Shown: positions 1 to 11,110 of the stretch, in pieces
Numbering within the stretch: the first letter of the stretch is position 1
Layout: every line of letters starts with the position of its first letter
Origin: Phocoena phocoena
Taxonomy: Eukaryota > Chordata > Mammalia > Artiodactyla > Phocoenidae
Length of the DNA: 64,000 nucleotides
Reading direction: 5' to 3'
Assembly (NCBI RefSeq): GCF_963924675.1
Contig: NC_089230.1
Coordinates: forward strand, 2,915,001 to 2,979,000
Program-made: the position numbers and the translations under genes
Notes under the pieces: generated by a model
Seen by the model: only the letters and a program-made list of their open reading frames with translations
The model's database searches: none
Told to the model about the DNA's origin: nothing

Positions 1-998
1 GCTGGGGGAATGAACAGAAAGATGAGCGGGGGAAGGCAATGGGTTGGTTCATAGGGCTTTGTAAGGAAGGAGGAAAGAGGAGGACCTTTTCAATCAGCTC
101 AGGGAAGGACTTGTATTTTCCAGTGAGAAGAGCTAACGCCCAGAGCCTGGAGTGACTTGTTCGGGACCATCTGGTCTCCCTGCCAGGGGCTCGCAGACTC
201 ACTGGGGAGTTAGTACATGGCACACGGACAACAACAGCAAGCCATGCGTTTATTTCATTATCTACTTAATTACACTTACGCCATGAATATATTCTAAGCT
301 TTTAATGAATGTATGTTGGTTTGAATTAGCTAAACCTTAAAAATGGGTAATTTCCTCCATACTATATTTTATTGATCTCTTCTTTCAGCATTTCCATTTT
401 GAAGTTCTTCTGCCTAGTTTCATTAGGATGTAACGACACCTTTTAAGGACATGTGATTTGGAGTTCTATTGTGCTACATTTGCTAAATGGCTAAATTTGA
501 ATTTGTTTTTACTTTTCGATGGTTTTGATTTTCTCCTTCATTGGAAAGATCTAGACTTCCACATTTAACCAAATTAATAGATATTAACATCAAGCAGACT
601 GTTGAAATAGAATTAGTGGGAACTAGGGCCACACCTAACTACCCACGGCCTCCCCCACCCTCCTCCAGCCCCTCACATGTAGATTCTCTTACCATGTGTT
701 TCAAGAGGGGCCCACGAAGGGGCTTCCTGGGCGCCACCATCTTTGCTGGGAAAATTCAGTGCCCATTTTTTTTCTTTTCAAGTAGCTGTGAGCATGTATG
801 CCACTTCTTTGTCTCAAGCATAGCGTAGCGGTGGTGGCATTTGTTGTTAGGAGGATTAAGTTTCTAGAGGAGAGAGCTGGACAAATGCAAAGCAAGATAT
901 TTTGGGGAGAGTTGGCGACAGGCATCAGCCCGTCGATTCTGCAGGGACTGTGATGCCAGGGCTCCTTTCAACGAGCTGGACAGTCATTCCATACACAC
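1..998. other. Unique intergenic sequence
   Basis: No gene, RNA or repeat that I can name. Mixed composition, AT-rich from about 240 to 600. The short frames here lack coding character and splice context. Confidence 0.5.
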
Positions 999-1010
999 GG
1001 CCAGTGCTTT

Positions 1011-1152
1011 TTTTTTTTAATTAAAAAAAAATGTTTTTAGGCCACGCTGCTTGTAGCTTGAGGAATCTTAGTTCCCCAACCAGGGATCGAACCCATGCCC
1101 CCTGCAATGGAATCGTGGAGCCCTAAATACTGGACCGCCAGGGAATTCCCAT
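1011..1152 (-). mobile_element. CHR-family tRNA-derived SINE, older short form
   Basis: On the minus strand it begins with the family's 5' end (GGGAATTCCCTGG), followed by a tRNA B-box-like GGTTCGATCCC and then an A-rich tail, seen on the plus strand as a T/A run at 1011-1030. The direct repeat GGCCAGTGCTTT at 999-1010 and 1153-1164 is the target-site duplication, showing L1-driven insertion. The sequence is diverged from the young form, so this is an older copy. Confidence 0.88.
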
Positions 1153-1164
1153 GGCCAGTGCTTT

Positions 1165-2190
1165 GAATGAAAGATACCAGCCCCGCCCTAACCCAGTCCA
1201 TAGAAGAGGAGGTTTCCCAACCTCCACTCCCAGAAAAGAAGAACCTGATATAAGCTTGTCCTCTCAGAGAGTCAGTAATTCCCAAGATGAAATTGATAAC
1301 TTAAAGCATATTAATATAATAAATGTGAATAATTTAGTAGGAACTGAGACTTATGGGAAAGTGCTAGCATTTGGCAGACTTTGATGGGTTAGAAATAGCA
1401 TATCATTCATTATTTTCAGCAAACATTTTTCAGGTGGGCATTGTTCTATTAATAATTGTACTTGAAGACATATCAAATAGATAATAAAAATATAGGTATC
1501 AGTAATGGAAAAAAGGATTATAATTAAATTATTTCTGGTACCAGAAATAATTGGTTTTCAAAATAATAGAAAATTCTATTTCTTTTGCTACTTTGCATAC
1601 ATTCGGTGAACAGCAAATATTTGTTTTATGGGCTTTGCTTACAAAACACTGAAAAAATTGATTTTTTAAAAAAATCAAAACAGTGCTTTGTGTCAGGGAA
1701 TCTACAATTTCCTGTGGCCTTGAACTCAGTGGAGAAGACTATGCTTGGGTTACAATGAAAGACTACATTGTAACCCGAAAAGAAAGCAATCAGAATTAAA
1801 TCGAGACAATCCATTTCAATACAGTAGCATTATTATTTTCATTGCTCTCAGAAGAGTGCTTTTTGCTAGTCATGATGACATTAAATCTGCCTTTATTATT
1901 TTGCACAAATGAATGCCTGAGATGTGTGCATATGTATATGTATGTGTGTCAATACGCGTGTGTAACTTTTAAAATCATACTGCAAAGACAGGACGAGATC
2001 AACCCTCTCTATCACATCGTTAATCCATCCCTGAAGCATCTGTGATCTCTCTCCCACACAGGATTAACTATCCAGCACCCTGAGCCCTTCTGAACTTTAC
2101 CGATTATAGGAAATAAGCTCAACGACCTTAAATAAACAAAACAGATGTCATAGAGTCCACGTACTGTATATAAATTGATATTGATAAAAT
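1165..2190. other. Unique AT-rich sequence
   Basis: AT-rich DNA with no recognised repeat or exon. A poly-A/T inverted stretch lies near 1660-1680. Only chance short frames. Confidence 0.5.
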
Positions 2191-2194
2191 TGAT

Positions 2195-2428
2195 AAAAAT
2201 ATAGTAACAGCAAGCACTTCTACAGGCCAGACCACCTCTAAGTGCTTTTATGTATCAACTAACTTGGCTCTTACAAAAACCACGTCAGCTAGACGCTGTT
2301 ATTTTCAACTCCATTTTACAGATGAGGAAAATCGAGGTACCATGAAGTGAAGTAACTTGTTAAAGTGATGTAGCTTGTAAGCGGCAGAGCTGGGATTTGA
2401 ACCCAGGCAGAAGGCTCTAGATTTTAAG
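2195..2428 (+). mobile_element. MIR SINE
   Basis: Clear MIR core and 3' region: a segment resembling CCATTTTACAGATGAGGAAA, then AAGTAACTTG, then GGCAGAGCTGGGATTTGAACC. MIR is an ancient mammalian tRNA-derived SINE, and the divergence fits. No transcription is implied. Confidence 0.88.
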
Positions 2429-4225
2429 CTCCTACACACTCTTTTAGTTGACCTTCCAGCCTCTCAAATGGCCTTTTGTATAAAGGCATTCATGTAAGCT
2501 CATGCATTTTCCTGGTAGGCAGGATAAATATTCATCAGGACTTTGTGGAGACTTTTTATTTTCCGTGCAGTTGGCCAACCAAGTATCTGATTTTGTTGCT
2601 GTTGTTTATAAATATGGTCATGATACTTGTAGGCTTTTAAAAACTCTTATTTCTATCCAATTCTAACAGATATGTATCTGTTTTCCCAGCCCATGACAGA
2701 TTAGAAGTAGAGAATTAACATGGTAAGAGGATGCAATAAAACAGTAAGAATGACAGTCTCAGGGCAAAAAAACCGAGAGAGAAGAAGGCAACCAGGATGG
2801 TTTGCGTAGCTCCTGAGATAGTCAACACAGTAATGCACAGGTTGTGGACCTAGGCACGTGGCTGAGTTGTGAGAAACGTTTCTCCCTGTTTGAAATCTAG
2901 CGAGGCCCTGGGCAGGCCCGGCCTGGGCCCTCACCCGCCCCTCACAGGCCTTTGAGGTGATGAGGATGCAGGGACCTGAGACTCTGGGGCCCACAGGACC
3001 GCAGGGGCACCTCAAGACGAGCCCTAGACTTGAAGGATTGAGCCACCGACTGATAGACAGCAGGAAAGAACAATCGGATGTTTAAGTCATTAAAGTACCT
3101 TCCACCTTCCCTTCTCGGAACTTAGGACCGGAGCTGCCCCTTAGCTGGAGACGGCAGAGCGGTGAGCACGTATGGGGGCAACCTTGCTCCTCCCCCTCAA
3201 CCCAGTGGGGACGAGGCTTGGGGAGGGACACAATGGGCAGCACAGAGACAGCAGCGGCCCAAGACGGGGCAGCTGGGGGGACAAAGAGTGGCACCTCTGT
3301 CCCCAGAGCAGGAAACTAGGCCTCTGGGGACCTGGCCGGCCGTGGCAAACCAGCCACCGGTGGGAAGCGGGGTGGCAGCACACACACACAGCGGGCAGGG
3401 CTTCGGGGCCGCCACGGGGAGAGGCTCGTGGCTTCGGAGAGAGTGGAGAGGGTCCAGGGCCCGAGCGTCTGCGTGTCCTCGAGTGGCTCCCACTCCCCGC
3501 CTTCTCCACTCTCTGGACCGGGTTAGAAGGTGAGCCCTCTACTCCCCAGTGAAGTAACGAGAGGGAGACGGCCATCGTGCAGTGCTAATTATCCGTACGG
3601 AATTGTGAAACAGGCCGCAGGAACCAACCGCAGAAAGAAATCCAAAGTCACGCAGGCCGAATCGGTAACAAACTGGAATAATAAACCAGAGGAGGAGGGA
3701 AGGGCTACAGGATAAATGCCTTACCTTAGGTTTACTCTTCACACACCCCAATTTCAAGCCAGGTGAACAGTGAACAGCACATTTTTTTTTTTTTTTAGTG
3801 GATCAATTTGTTCATCTCAATGATGGAGAAGTTAATTTTTGCCTATTGGATATAAATAATAGAGTCAGAGACACAGCTGTTAGATTTAACCCAATAACAT
3901 TATAAAAACCTTTATACACAATGAAAAGAAACTTCATATAATAAGAAAGACACTGAAATCTAAAAATAATAAATGTGAAAACAGGATAAAAGTTTACATC
4001 CAAAATATATATGGATTGATACTGATAAACATATAACACACTTGGCTAATCAGATATTCAAAGGATATTAACAGTTCCACATCGACAGCAACAACGTGTG
4101 TTTACAGATTATATGAAGCCTCGTGACCTCACAGTGAGGGACAGAGGGCACATGGCAGAACCAGGACTAGAGCCTGGACGTGAGGGAATAGAAAAAACAG
4201 ACTTCTACATTAAAAAGTTCAACTT
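2429..4225. other. Unique sequence with a GC-rich patch at 3120-3540
   Basis: AT-rich to about 2860, then GC-richer with overlapping frames on both strands at 3141-3575. Those frames are low in complexity (Pro/Ser/Arg/Gly rich) and overlap in four reading frames, as GC-rich noncoding DNA does. The patch has moderate CpG content, but I saw no promoter motifs clear enough to call it an island. 3546-4225 returns to AT-rich unique DNA. Confidence 0.45.
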
Positions 4226-4438
4226 GGGCTTCTCTGGTGGCTCAGTGGTTAAGAGTCCACCTGCTGATGCAGGGGACACGGGTTCGTGCCCCGGTCGGGG
4301 AAGATCCCACATGCCGTGGAGCGGCTGGGCCCGTGAGCCATGGCTGCTGAGCCTGCGCGTCCAGAGCCTGTGCTCCGCAACGGGAGAGGCCACAGCAGTG
4401 AGAGGCCTGCGTACAGCCAAAAAAAAAAAAGAAAAAAA
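4226..4438 (+). mobile_element. CHR-family SINE, young short form
   Basis: Starts GGGCTTCTCTGGTGG, has an A-box-like TGGCTCAGTGG and a B-box-like GGTTCGTGCCCC, then the family body (GAAGATCCCACATGCC, GCTGGGCCCGTGAGCC) and an A-rich tail at about 4419-4438. The target-site duplication is not clean. The 119-residue frame across it at 4098-4457 is a SINE artefact. Confidence 0.93.
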
Positions 4439-4754
4439 TGTGCAACTCAACTGGTAAACTTAAATTGGAGTCACTTGAGTTATAGCCATTTTACTATCAA
4501 AGTAGCCAGAATAAAAATCCCCACCCTGGGGAGGCCACAGGGGACCAAGTAAGCAGATTCCTCATTCTGGGGACCAGTCTGGTCATCAGATTGTGCTGGG
4601 CAACTGTCCCCACCCTCTGATGCAGCAGTCCCACCTGTGAAATGAGCACCTGGGGTAGACAGAAAATATGTGTATTAGCGGCATTGGTAACAGCCGAGAT
4701 AGCAATAGCTCCGTGTCTAATCATTGGTAAACACACGTATCACACTGCATTACA
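4439..4754. other. Unique sequence
   Basis: No recognisable gene or repeat. Confidence 0.45.
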
Positions 4755-4892
4755 CTTAGTTTTTCACATGTTTGTCTCCTGGAGAGATAAAAGTTTGAGG
4801 GTAGGGACCCTATATTGATTACTTTTGTGTCCCCAGCATTTAACAGGAGCCAGCACATAAGCAGTCAAAAAATATTTATTGAATGGAAATTA
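4755..4892 (+). mobile_element. L2 LINE 3' end
   Basis: Typical L2 3' end: GAGGGTAGGGACC, then TGTCCCCAGCATTTAACA, then an AATATTTATTGAATG terminus. An ancient, 5'-truncated fragment. Confidence 0.75.
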
Positions 4893-5089
4893 GCCGAATC
4901 CAGGTAGCTACTGGGATGTAATAATGTTACCCTAATAATTATGTAAAACCTACATTACTTGGAAATGTGCACACCATATAAGTAAAAAATCAAAACGCCA
5001 AACTGTGCACACCAGCTCCACTCTGTAGACGACAGGTGTCGAAGCTCATCACAAGAGGATGCATGGGGCAACCCAGTCAGACCAGCCTG

Positions 5090-5255
5090 CACTGCGGTCA
5101 CCGAGAGACCTGGTTCTAGGGCGGTTTTCCCACCTATGAAACAAAATGTCCATCTTGCAAGGTTGCTGTGGGTTCATATTGAGTTCAATAGATCCAGAGC
5201 ACAGAACAGGGTTTGGCTTATAATATGTTCAACACACAGCTGTCGAATTAGGTAA
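5090..5255 (+). mobile_element. MIR SINE fragment
   Basis: MIR 3' half: GAGACCTGGTTCTAG, a 'CACCTATGAAACAAAATG' segment equivalent to the MIR 'catctgtaaaatggg' block, and TTGCAAGGTTGCTGTG. Diverged. Confidence 0.65.
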
Positions 5256-5770
5256 TGAAAGCAGAACCCAGCAGACTGCAGGGGACTTGGAGGGTGCTTG
5301 AAAGTGGAAATCACTTTGATTACGTTTTAGAAACATAATGTGAAGCGTTGATGATTTAGTCTTATATGTTTATTTTTTGTAAAACTCACTATAATAATAC
5401 ACAGCGAAAAAGAAAAAGCCGGGGAAGGAGCTGATGCATTTTTGAAAAGAACAAATGAAAAACGAATGTAATGTTTCAAACTTTATTCAAAATCCTGTCA
5501 TCTGGGCACCCTGACAATCCATCTTATCTCAATCCTTTAAGCCTCTGAATGGCTGAAGTTTTACTTCTTAGATTTCTGGAGTAGAAAAGGGCCTGATGAA
5601 TTGTTGTTTTTAATTTATACTACTGCCTGAAGGAATCTGATGCGGCTTATGGTAAAGACACACAAACACATATAATGATACCTTTAAAAAAAATACCAAA
5701 ACGAATTGAATGTTTAGGACATAATATTAAATCATCGCTCATTCCACAAATGTTTGCATCCTCAGCACGA
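5256..5770. other. Unique AT-rich sequence
   Basis: Nothing recognised beyond A/T-rich runs. Confidence 0.45.
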
Positions 5771-5774
5771 GACG

Positions 5775-5998
5775 TATGACACGTGCGCGACAGCAAGCCC
5801 CCCACTGCCCTCTCCAGGGAGGTGCTCTTGCAGCACTTTGCATGCGTCAGTTCAGCTGTCTTCACAACCGCGTGGGGTGGGTTCTGCTATTCCCCTTCCC
5901 CTTCTGCAGATGAGAAAAATGGAGCATGCAGAGGTCAGGTATGTCCCGGAAACCCAGCTAGAAAGCGCGGAGCTGGGAGTTGGGCTCAGGCAGTCTGG
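5775..5998 (+). mobile_element. MIR SINE
   Basis: Contains the diagnostic CTGCAGATGAGAAAAATGGA block followed by GAGGTCAGGTATG and a tail resembling the 'cagagctgggattcgaaccc' segment. The upstream part fits the MIR 5' half with more divergence. Confidence 0.75.
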
Positions 5999-6215
5999 TG
6001 AGGGAGGCCACATTCCAAAACTCAGGAGATTTCTCAGGAATTCAGCCCAGGAGGGGACAGAGGCACACTGGCGGGCGACGTGTAAAGTAGACATATGCAA
6101 ATGACATTTGCCTGGAAGTGAAGATGACCTCACAAGACCACCAGCTGATGTTACTCCAGGTACACTGCTCGCCGGTTTCAAAAGCAGCTGCATCTGTTCT
6201 TTAGTTCAGCGTAGT

Positions 6216-6390
6216 AGTTCCCTAGGGCTGCAGAACACGTGGCCACACACTGGGCGGTTGATACCAAAGTTTAGTCCCTCACAGTTCTGGCGTCCAGAAG
6301 TCTGAAAACAAGGTGTCAACCTCTCCAGATGTGGTAAAACGTATTACAATTAAGACATTATGTTTGGGAGGAGAAGCCAAGGACGCGACT
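6216..6390 (-). mobile_element. MaLR (MLT1/MST-like) LTR fragment
   Basis: The plus strand reads GTTCCCTAGGGCTGC, then CTCACAGTTCTGG and CCAGAAGTCTGAAA, the reverse complement of an MLT1-type LTR 3' end. The following ATTACAATTAAGACATTATG resembles another MaLR LTR segment. Fragmentary and diverged; subfamily not assignable by eye. Confidence 0.5.
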
Positions 6391-7189
6391 GTACAAAGTT
6401 TTGATGAGGCCTCAGAAAGACACCAAGGTCGGGGAGTCCAGTCACACCAGGACCTTTTCAAGGGGTTAAGGGGGAGCCTCAGAGCCTATCAACCAATCCT
6501 GGGGCCTCTAAGGAGCTTCAGGGCATCGACCCAGGGTCATCTCAGCAGGATCCAGACAAAAAGGGGTCTTCTCAAAAAGATCTATGAGCGAGGTTTTAGT
6601 TTCATGGAGTGAATCCCATTGAAGTCCATGGGAGACACACAACGTTTCTGAGAAAATTACTTCTGCAAGAACACTGGCAGCTTGGGCAGAAAGGAATGGG
6701 AAGAGCACAAACCTCCCAAATTCCACTGTCAGGAAGCAGGCTGAGAAGGCTACTCAGCTGTACACATGTGCTACCTTTCATTTCAAAACAAAGGAAAGAC
6801 TCAGAAGGTAGAACCAAGAACCCAGATGGTGAAGCCATGAGAATTATCCTCAGGCCTTGAAGCTTAATCAAGGAACTTCCAAGCTCACCCATCTGGCTTC
6901 AGAGCTGCTATAGAGCAGAGACTCCCCTTTACCTTCCTTTTTCTCCTCTTTCAAACTGAACTGTCGATAGTCCTTATCTGCTGCCTGTCCCACGGTTGTA
7001 CATTGGGTGAGTTGAGGACACGACTTTTCAGTTTCACAGGTCCATAGATGGGCAGAAATTGAACTTAAAGATTATTCCCAAGAGGCTTCTCTGACCTTTG
7101 ACCTGATTTAAATGAGGAGATTTGGGACTCTGAGTTGATGCTATAAGAGATAAGAATCTTGGGAACCCTGGGAGGGGCTGAATGTGTTT
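6391..7189. other. Unique sequence
   Basis: No gene, RNA or repeat recognised. Confidence 0.4.
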
Positions 7190-7705
7190 TGCATATGACA
7201 GGGACATGAATAATAAAGGCCAGAGGGTGGATGGTGGCAGACAGACTCTGAGGTGGCCCCCTGATTCTTGCCTCCTGGTACTTAATGCCTCCCCTGAGTC
7301 ACAGAACAGGACCTGTGACTTGCTTCTTATCAATAGCTCACGACAAAGGTGTTGGATGTCGCTCTGGTGACCATGGTACAATCTACAAGATTCCATCTTG
7401 CTAGTAAACTCACTTTCTCTCCCTTTGTTGATTCTGAAGATGTTGGTGACCATAGTCCTATAACTAAAGGAAACTGAATACTGTCAACATCTTCATGAGC
7501 AGTGGTATGCATGCTTCCCCAGTCAGACCTCCAGATGAGAGCACAGCCTGGCCAACACCTTGTGAGACCAAGCAGAAGACCCCACTAATCCATCCCTGGA
7601 CTTCTGACTCACAGAAACTGGGAGCTCATAAATGTGTATTGTTTGAAGCTGTTATAGCTGTGGTAATTCGTTACACAGCAACACATAATTAGTGCATGCA
7701 ATTTA
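7190..7705 (+). mobile_element. LTR-like repeat, probably MaLR solo LTR
   Basis: The 3' end has the MaLR-type signature: CACAGAAACTGGGAGCTCATAAATGTGT, a TTTGAAGCTGTTATAG block, then GTGGTAATTCGTTACACAGC and an AATTAGTGCA end. Upstream blocks ACTCTGAGGTGGCCCCCTGA and GACCTGTGACTTGCTTCT also match the recurrent repeat I associate with this class. No internal retroviral genes flank it. Family assignment is from memory of the consensus. Confidence 0.5.
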
Positions 7706-7974
7706 TTCCTTTAACACAAGTAAAGGGTGTGATGCCAATAAATGGTAAAAATTTCAATGGCTATATGATCATTAGCTTGCATCATTATTTTTATTAATCT
7801 GAGTATATCTTTAGAATATTTATAGCCCAGTTAATTTATGAAATAGATAAATGTTAAGATTTTAAGACAATTTTGCACATAGTAGTAATTTTTCTGTATT
7901 TTTTAGCCCTCCAGTTTTAGTTGATAGTTTACTAGATCAAACGTAGACTCATGGGGTGTAAAAGGGTTACTTAT
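7706..7974. other. Unique AT-rich sequence
   Basis: No recognisable element. Confidence 0.4.
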
Positions 7975-8200
7975 TGTGCTTTGATCTCCTACTGTTTACC
8001 AGATAGTTCCAGGCACTTTCCAGACATGATCTTATCCTCAGAACAATCCTGGGAGAAAGATATTATTACTAAGTCTAGTTTAAAGCTGAAAAAACGGAGG
8101 GTAGGAGATGTTAAGTAACTTGCCCATAAGGGCAGAGCTTGGATTTGAGCCCAAGTTAGGTGTACCCCCAAAACTTATGTCCTTTACCATACATTATGCT
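7975..8200 (+). mobile_element. MIR SINE
   Basis: MIR order is visible: ACTGTTTACCAGATAGTTCCAGGCACTTT, an AAGCTGAAAAAACGGAGGG block for 'agatgaggaaactgagg', GTTAAGTAACTTGCCC, and GCAGAGCTTGGATTTGAGCCC. Confidence 0.83.
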
Positions 8201-8359
8201 GTTTATTTTAAAAAAATTTAAGTGTTAGAGAGGTAGAAGATTCTTTTCCCTCAGTTTTATTCATCTATTAACTTTTACCAATACATTTTTTAAAAGGAGG
8301 ATCTTTAAATAGTTTTAAATTTTCATAATTGTGTTGAACACATGAGTAGTGGAAAGGCA

Positions 8360-9480
8360 AACACTTTCCTTTATTGTTTCAGCAACTTTTCCAAATTCAT
8401 CTTATGAAGTCAGCGTTATTTTGATACCAAAGCCAGACAAGGATGCCACAGAAAAGAAAACTACAGGTCAGCATACATGCAAAAATCCTCAACAAAATAC
8501 TAGCAAGGCAGGAGTTCCCTGGTGGCCTAGTGGTTAGGATTCTGGGCTTTCACTGCCATGGCCCGGCTTCAGTCTCTGGTCGGGGAACTGAGATCTTGCA
8601 AGACACGTGGTGAGGTTCCCCCCCCACCAAAAAAAAAAAAAAAAAAAAACTAGCAAAGGAGAGAATATTTGCAAATCATATATCTGATAAGGGACTAATA
8701 TCCAAAATATATAAAGAACTCATACAATTCAATAGTAAAACCCCCAAACAATCCAATTAAAAAATGAGCAGAAGATCTGAATAGACATTTTTCTGAAGAA
8801 GACATACACATGGCAACAGGTACAGGAAAGAATGCTCAGCATTCTTATTCATGAGGGCAATGTAAATCAAAACCACAATGAGATATCGCTTTACACCTGT
8901 TAGAATGGTTATTATAAAAAAGACAAGAAATAACAAATGGTGGTAAGGATGTGGAGAAAAGGGAACCCTTGTGCACTCATGGTGGGAATGTTTATTGGTG
9001 CAGTCACTATGGAAAACAGTACGAAGCTTCCTCAAAAAAATTAAAAATAAAACTATCATATGATCCCGCAATTCCACTTCCGGGTATTTATCCAAAGAAA
9101 ACAAAAACACTAACTCAAAAAGATATCTGCACCCCCATGTTCATGCAGCATTATTTACGATAGCCGAGACATGGAAACAACCTCAGTGTTCGTTGATGGG
9201 TGAATGGATAAAGCAGATGTAGTACACATATACAAGGGCGTATTATTTAGCTATCAAAAAGAATGAAAATTTACCATTTGTGACAAATGGATGGACCTCA
9301 AGGGCATTATACTAAGTGAAATAAATTAAATGTAGAAAGATACTATATGATCTCTCTTATATGTGGAATCTAAAAAATAAAACACCCCCCGCCCCCAATC
9401 AAGCCCATAGATACAGAGTACAGATCGGTGGGGAGTTGGAAGGTGGGAGAAATGGGTGAACTGATTTTTTTTTTAGTAAA
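8360..9480 (+). mobile_element. L1 LINE, 5'-truncated, internally deleted, split by a SINE
   Basis: 8360-8510 matches a mid-ORF2 stretch (GATACCAAAGCCAGACAAGG; AATCCTCAACAAAATACTAG). After the SINE, 8657-9480 is the end of ORF2 and the 3' UTR (GAGATATCGC..ACACCTGTTAGAATGG; GGATGTGGAGAAAAGGGAACC; TATGATCCCGCAATTCCACT). The jump between the two segments skips several hundred codons of ORF2, so the element carries an internal deletion besides 5' truncation. The frame at 8951-9163 is an ORF2 C-terminal remnant. Confidence 0.9.
8511..8649 (+). mobile_element. CHR-family SINE, older short form, inside L1
   Basis: Begins GGAGTTCCCTGGTGGCC, carries the tRNA-like AGTGGTTAGGATTC and a degraded B box, and ends in a C-run plus a 21-A tail at 8630-8649. 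The L1 target ACTAGCAAAG/ACTAGCAAGG is duplicated at 8499-8508 and 8649-8658. Confidence 0.88.
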
Positions 9481-10049
9481 AAAAACCCAAACATGTATCA
9501 AAGATTTAATTCAACTAATTAGCTAATAAGGGGATAAGATGTTAAGACCGATTCAAAAGAGAATTTCACATATGAAGCTTTATGTAGTGGCTGGTAAGCA
9601 GTGAGTTTTCATTGAGAAAGACAAACCTACAAAAACATAAAGGCGCAAAAACCCAGAAGACAGTAGAATCGCCTTAGTGGGGAAATAACCATGCTGCACT
9701 GCAATTCCTTTTAGGATTATTTAGTTAAAGTGATTTGTGGTTTAAAAAAAAAAAGTGATTTGTGGCTATCTCTCCTTAAACTTTACCAATGTTCATATCT
9801 TCATATGTATCTATAGATTTATGATTAAATGTCTTTCTTCTTCCTACAAAGGGAACTTATCACATATAAAGACACCATAAAGAAATAATTCTCAAGTCTT
9901 AGGTGATGCCTAGTGAATCTTTGCTTGCCGGAGCATCTAATGCAGATTTTTCTGAAATTTACCGTAAGCACTTTCTCACTTTCTTAAAAAAATGTTAAAG
10001 GTAAACAGGCTTAAAAGGCAGGTTCTGTTGGAAGCTCCTTTGCATAGCT
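9481..10049. other. Unique AT-rich sequence with a short duplication
   Basis: AAAGTGATTTGTGG occurs at 9727-9740 and again at 9752-9765, separated by an A-run. Otherwise nothing recognised. Confidence 0.45.
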
Positions 10050-10564
10050 CTCTAGGTTTCTAAGCCCATCTCCGTGTGTGGTCTGGCGCTGAACCCGGGG
10101 AGGGAAGACCCTGTGGGTTCCCAGGGCCCAAGGACCCGGGGGCCGAGGCGGACGGGGCAGGGGTTTGACTGGGACGCCCGGGCTGACCGCGGGGTGTCGC
10201 TGCAGCAAAGACCTGGCCCATCGCCGAGGCCCGGGCTGGGCCCCGCGGAGGACGCACCGGGACCGCGGGTGCCGCGCCACCTGCCCCGGCGCATCCGCCC
10301 GAGTCCGGGGAAAGAACCATCGCTCCGCAAATCAAAGCGAGCTCTAAGGCATCTTAAATAGTTCAGACGGCAGAGTTAAAGTGAGGCCGTCAACCCTTGC
10401 TTGACAAACCCCTGCTACTTGAAAAAAAGTTTTAAAGAATGGTTTAAAATTTAAGGGCGCACAAAGGAACATTTGGTTATTCAAAAGGACTGATTTTTAC
10501 GAGAAACTGTTTCAAAAGACTCTCTGGAACGTGCGCTGGCACTCACATCTCCGAGTCCCTTTAC

Positions 10565-10666
10565 CTTGGAGCTGGTGGAGGCCCCTCCCCCTCCCCGCCC
10601 CCTCCGCTGAGGTTTCCACTCGCTGCCCGGCAAGGCGTGCGAACGTGCGAGATCAAGGCATCCCAA
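10565..10666 (-). other. Possible first exon on the minus strand within the CpG island
   Basis: On the minus strand an ATG at 10664-10666 opens 34 codons that run into CCAAG|GTAAAG, a strong splice-donor match whose GT lies at 10563-10564. A second donor-like GAT|GTGAGT follows near 10545. The encoded peptide is Arg/Gly/Ser rich and unknown to me. It sits beside a GC box and an inverted CCAAT box. The alternative is that GC-rich promoter DNA gives an open frame and donor by chance. Confidence 0.2.
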
Positions 10667-10984
10667 TTTTCTTTTCTTTGTCCCCCCGGGGTCCTCTTAT
10701 TGGGGACGACAGTAATTGCGGCTTCTAATGGCTCGACTTGAAGGGGACAGAAGAGCGCGGCAGGTTTACGGCCGCCAGCGGGGCTCCGGGAGGATTGGGG
10801 GCCGCGGCCGCTTCCTCGACGGGCGGGGCGCGCGGCGGGCGGCGGGTCCCCGCTGCGCGCTCATTAGCGCCCACTCTGCTTAATGGCTTCCTGTGGCTGG
10901 ATGTTTACTTGTCATTTGTTTTCGCCTTTGTTTCCCAGCTACTGCACCGCAGACTGACCGCGACTTCTCTTTCCTTCTCTACAG

Positions 10985-11077
10985 CGCACTGCTGGAGCTG
11001 GACGGGCGCCCCAGCGCACAGCCTCCGCGCGCACAGCCGGGCGCCCCGCGGGTACCCCGCGCTCCGGCGCCTACCTG
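10985..11077 (+). other. Possible exon on the plus strand within the CpG island
   Basis: A pyrimidine-rich acceptor (CTTTCCTTCTCTACAG, AG at 10983-10984) precedes a 93-nt interval ending CCTACCTG|GTAGGA. All 31 codons are open in frame 1 and Ala/Arg/Pro/Gly rich. The donor sequence is nearly palindromic, so a minus-strand donor (CCAG|GTAGGC) exists at the same place. Noncoding exon or chance are equally possible. Confidence 0.22.
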
Positions 11078-11110
11078 GTAGGACACGGGCCGGGGCTGGG
11101 CGCACGGCTG

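Larger units (their letters stand above)
10050..11110. promoter_or_regulatory. CpG island, probable promoter
   Basis: About 1 kb of visibly CpG-dense sequence flanked by AT-rich DNA, with two cores at 10080-10310 and 10740-11100. Core-promoter motifs seen: a GC box in reverse (CCCCGCCCC, 10593-10601), GGGCGGGGCG at 10821-10830, and inverted CCAAT boxes (ATTGG) at 10699-10703 and 10794-10798. There is no TATA box at an obvious place, as usual for CpG-island promoters. Homeodomain-like TAATGG/CATTAG sites lie near 10723, 10861 and 10880, and a forkhead-like TGTTTAC at about 10900. Splice-like signals exist on both strands, so direction is not settled. The downstream gene cannot be named. Confidence 0.65.

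Noticed and set aside
3141..3575. Overlapping frames up to 144 codons on both strands
   Set aside because: GC-rich low-complexity DNA open in four frames at once. No motif or splice context.
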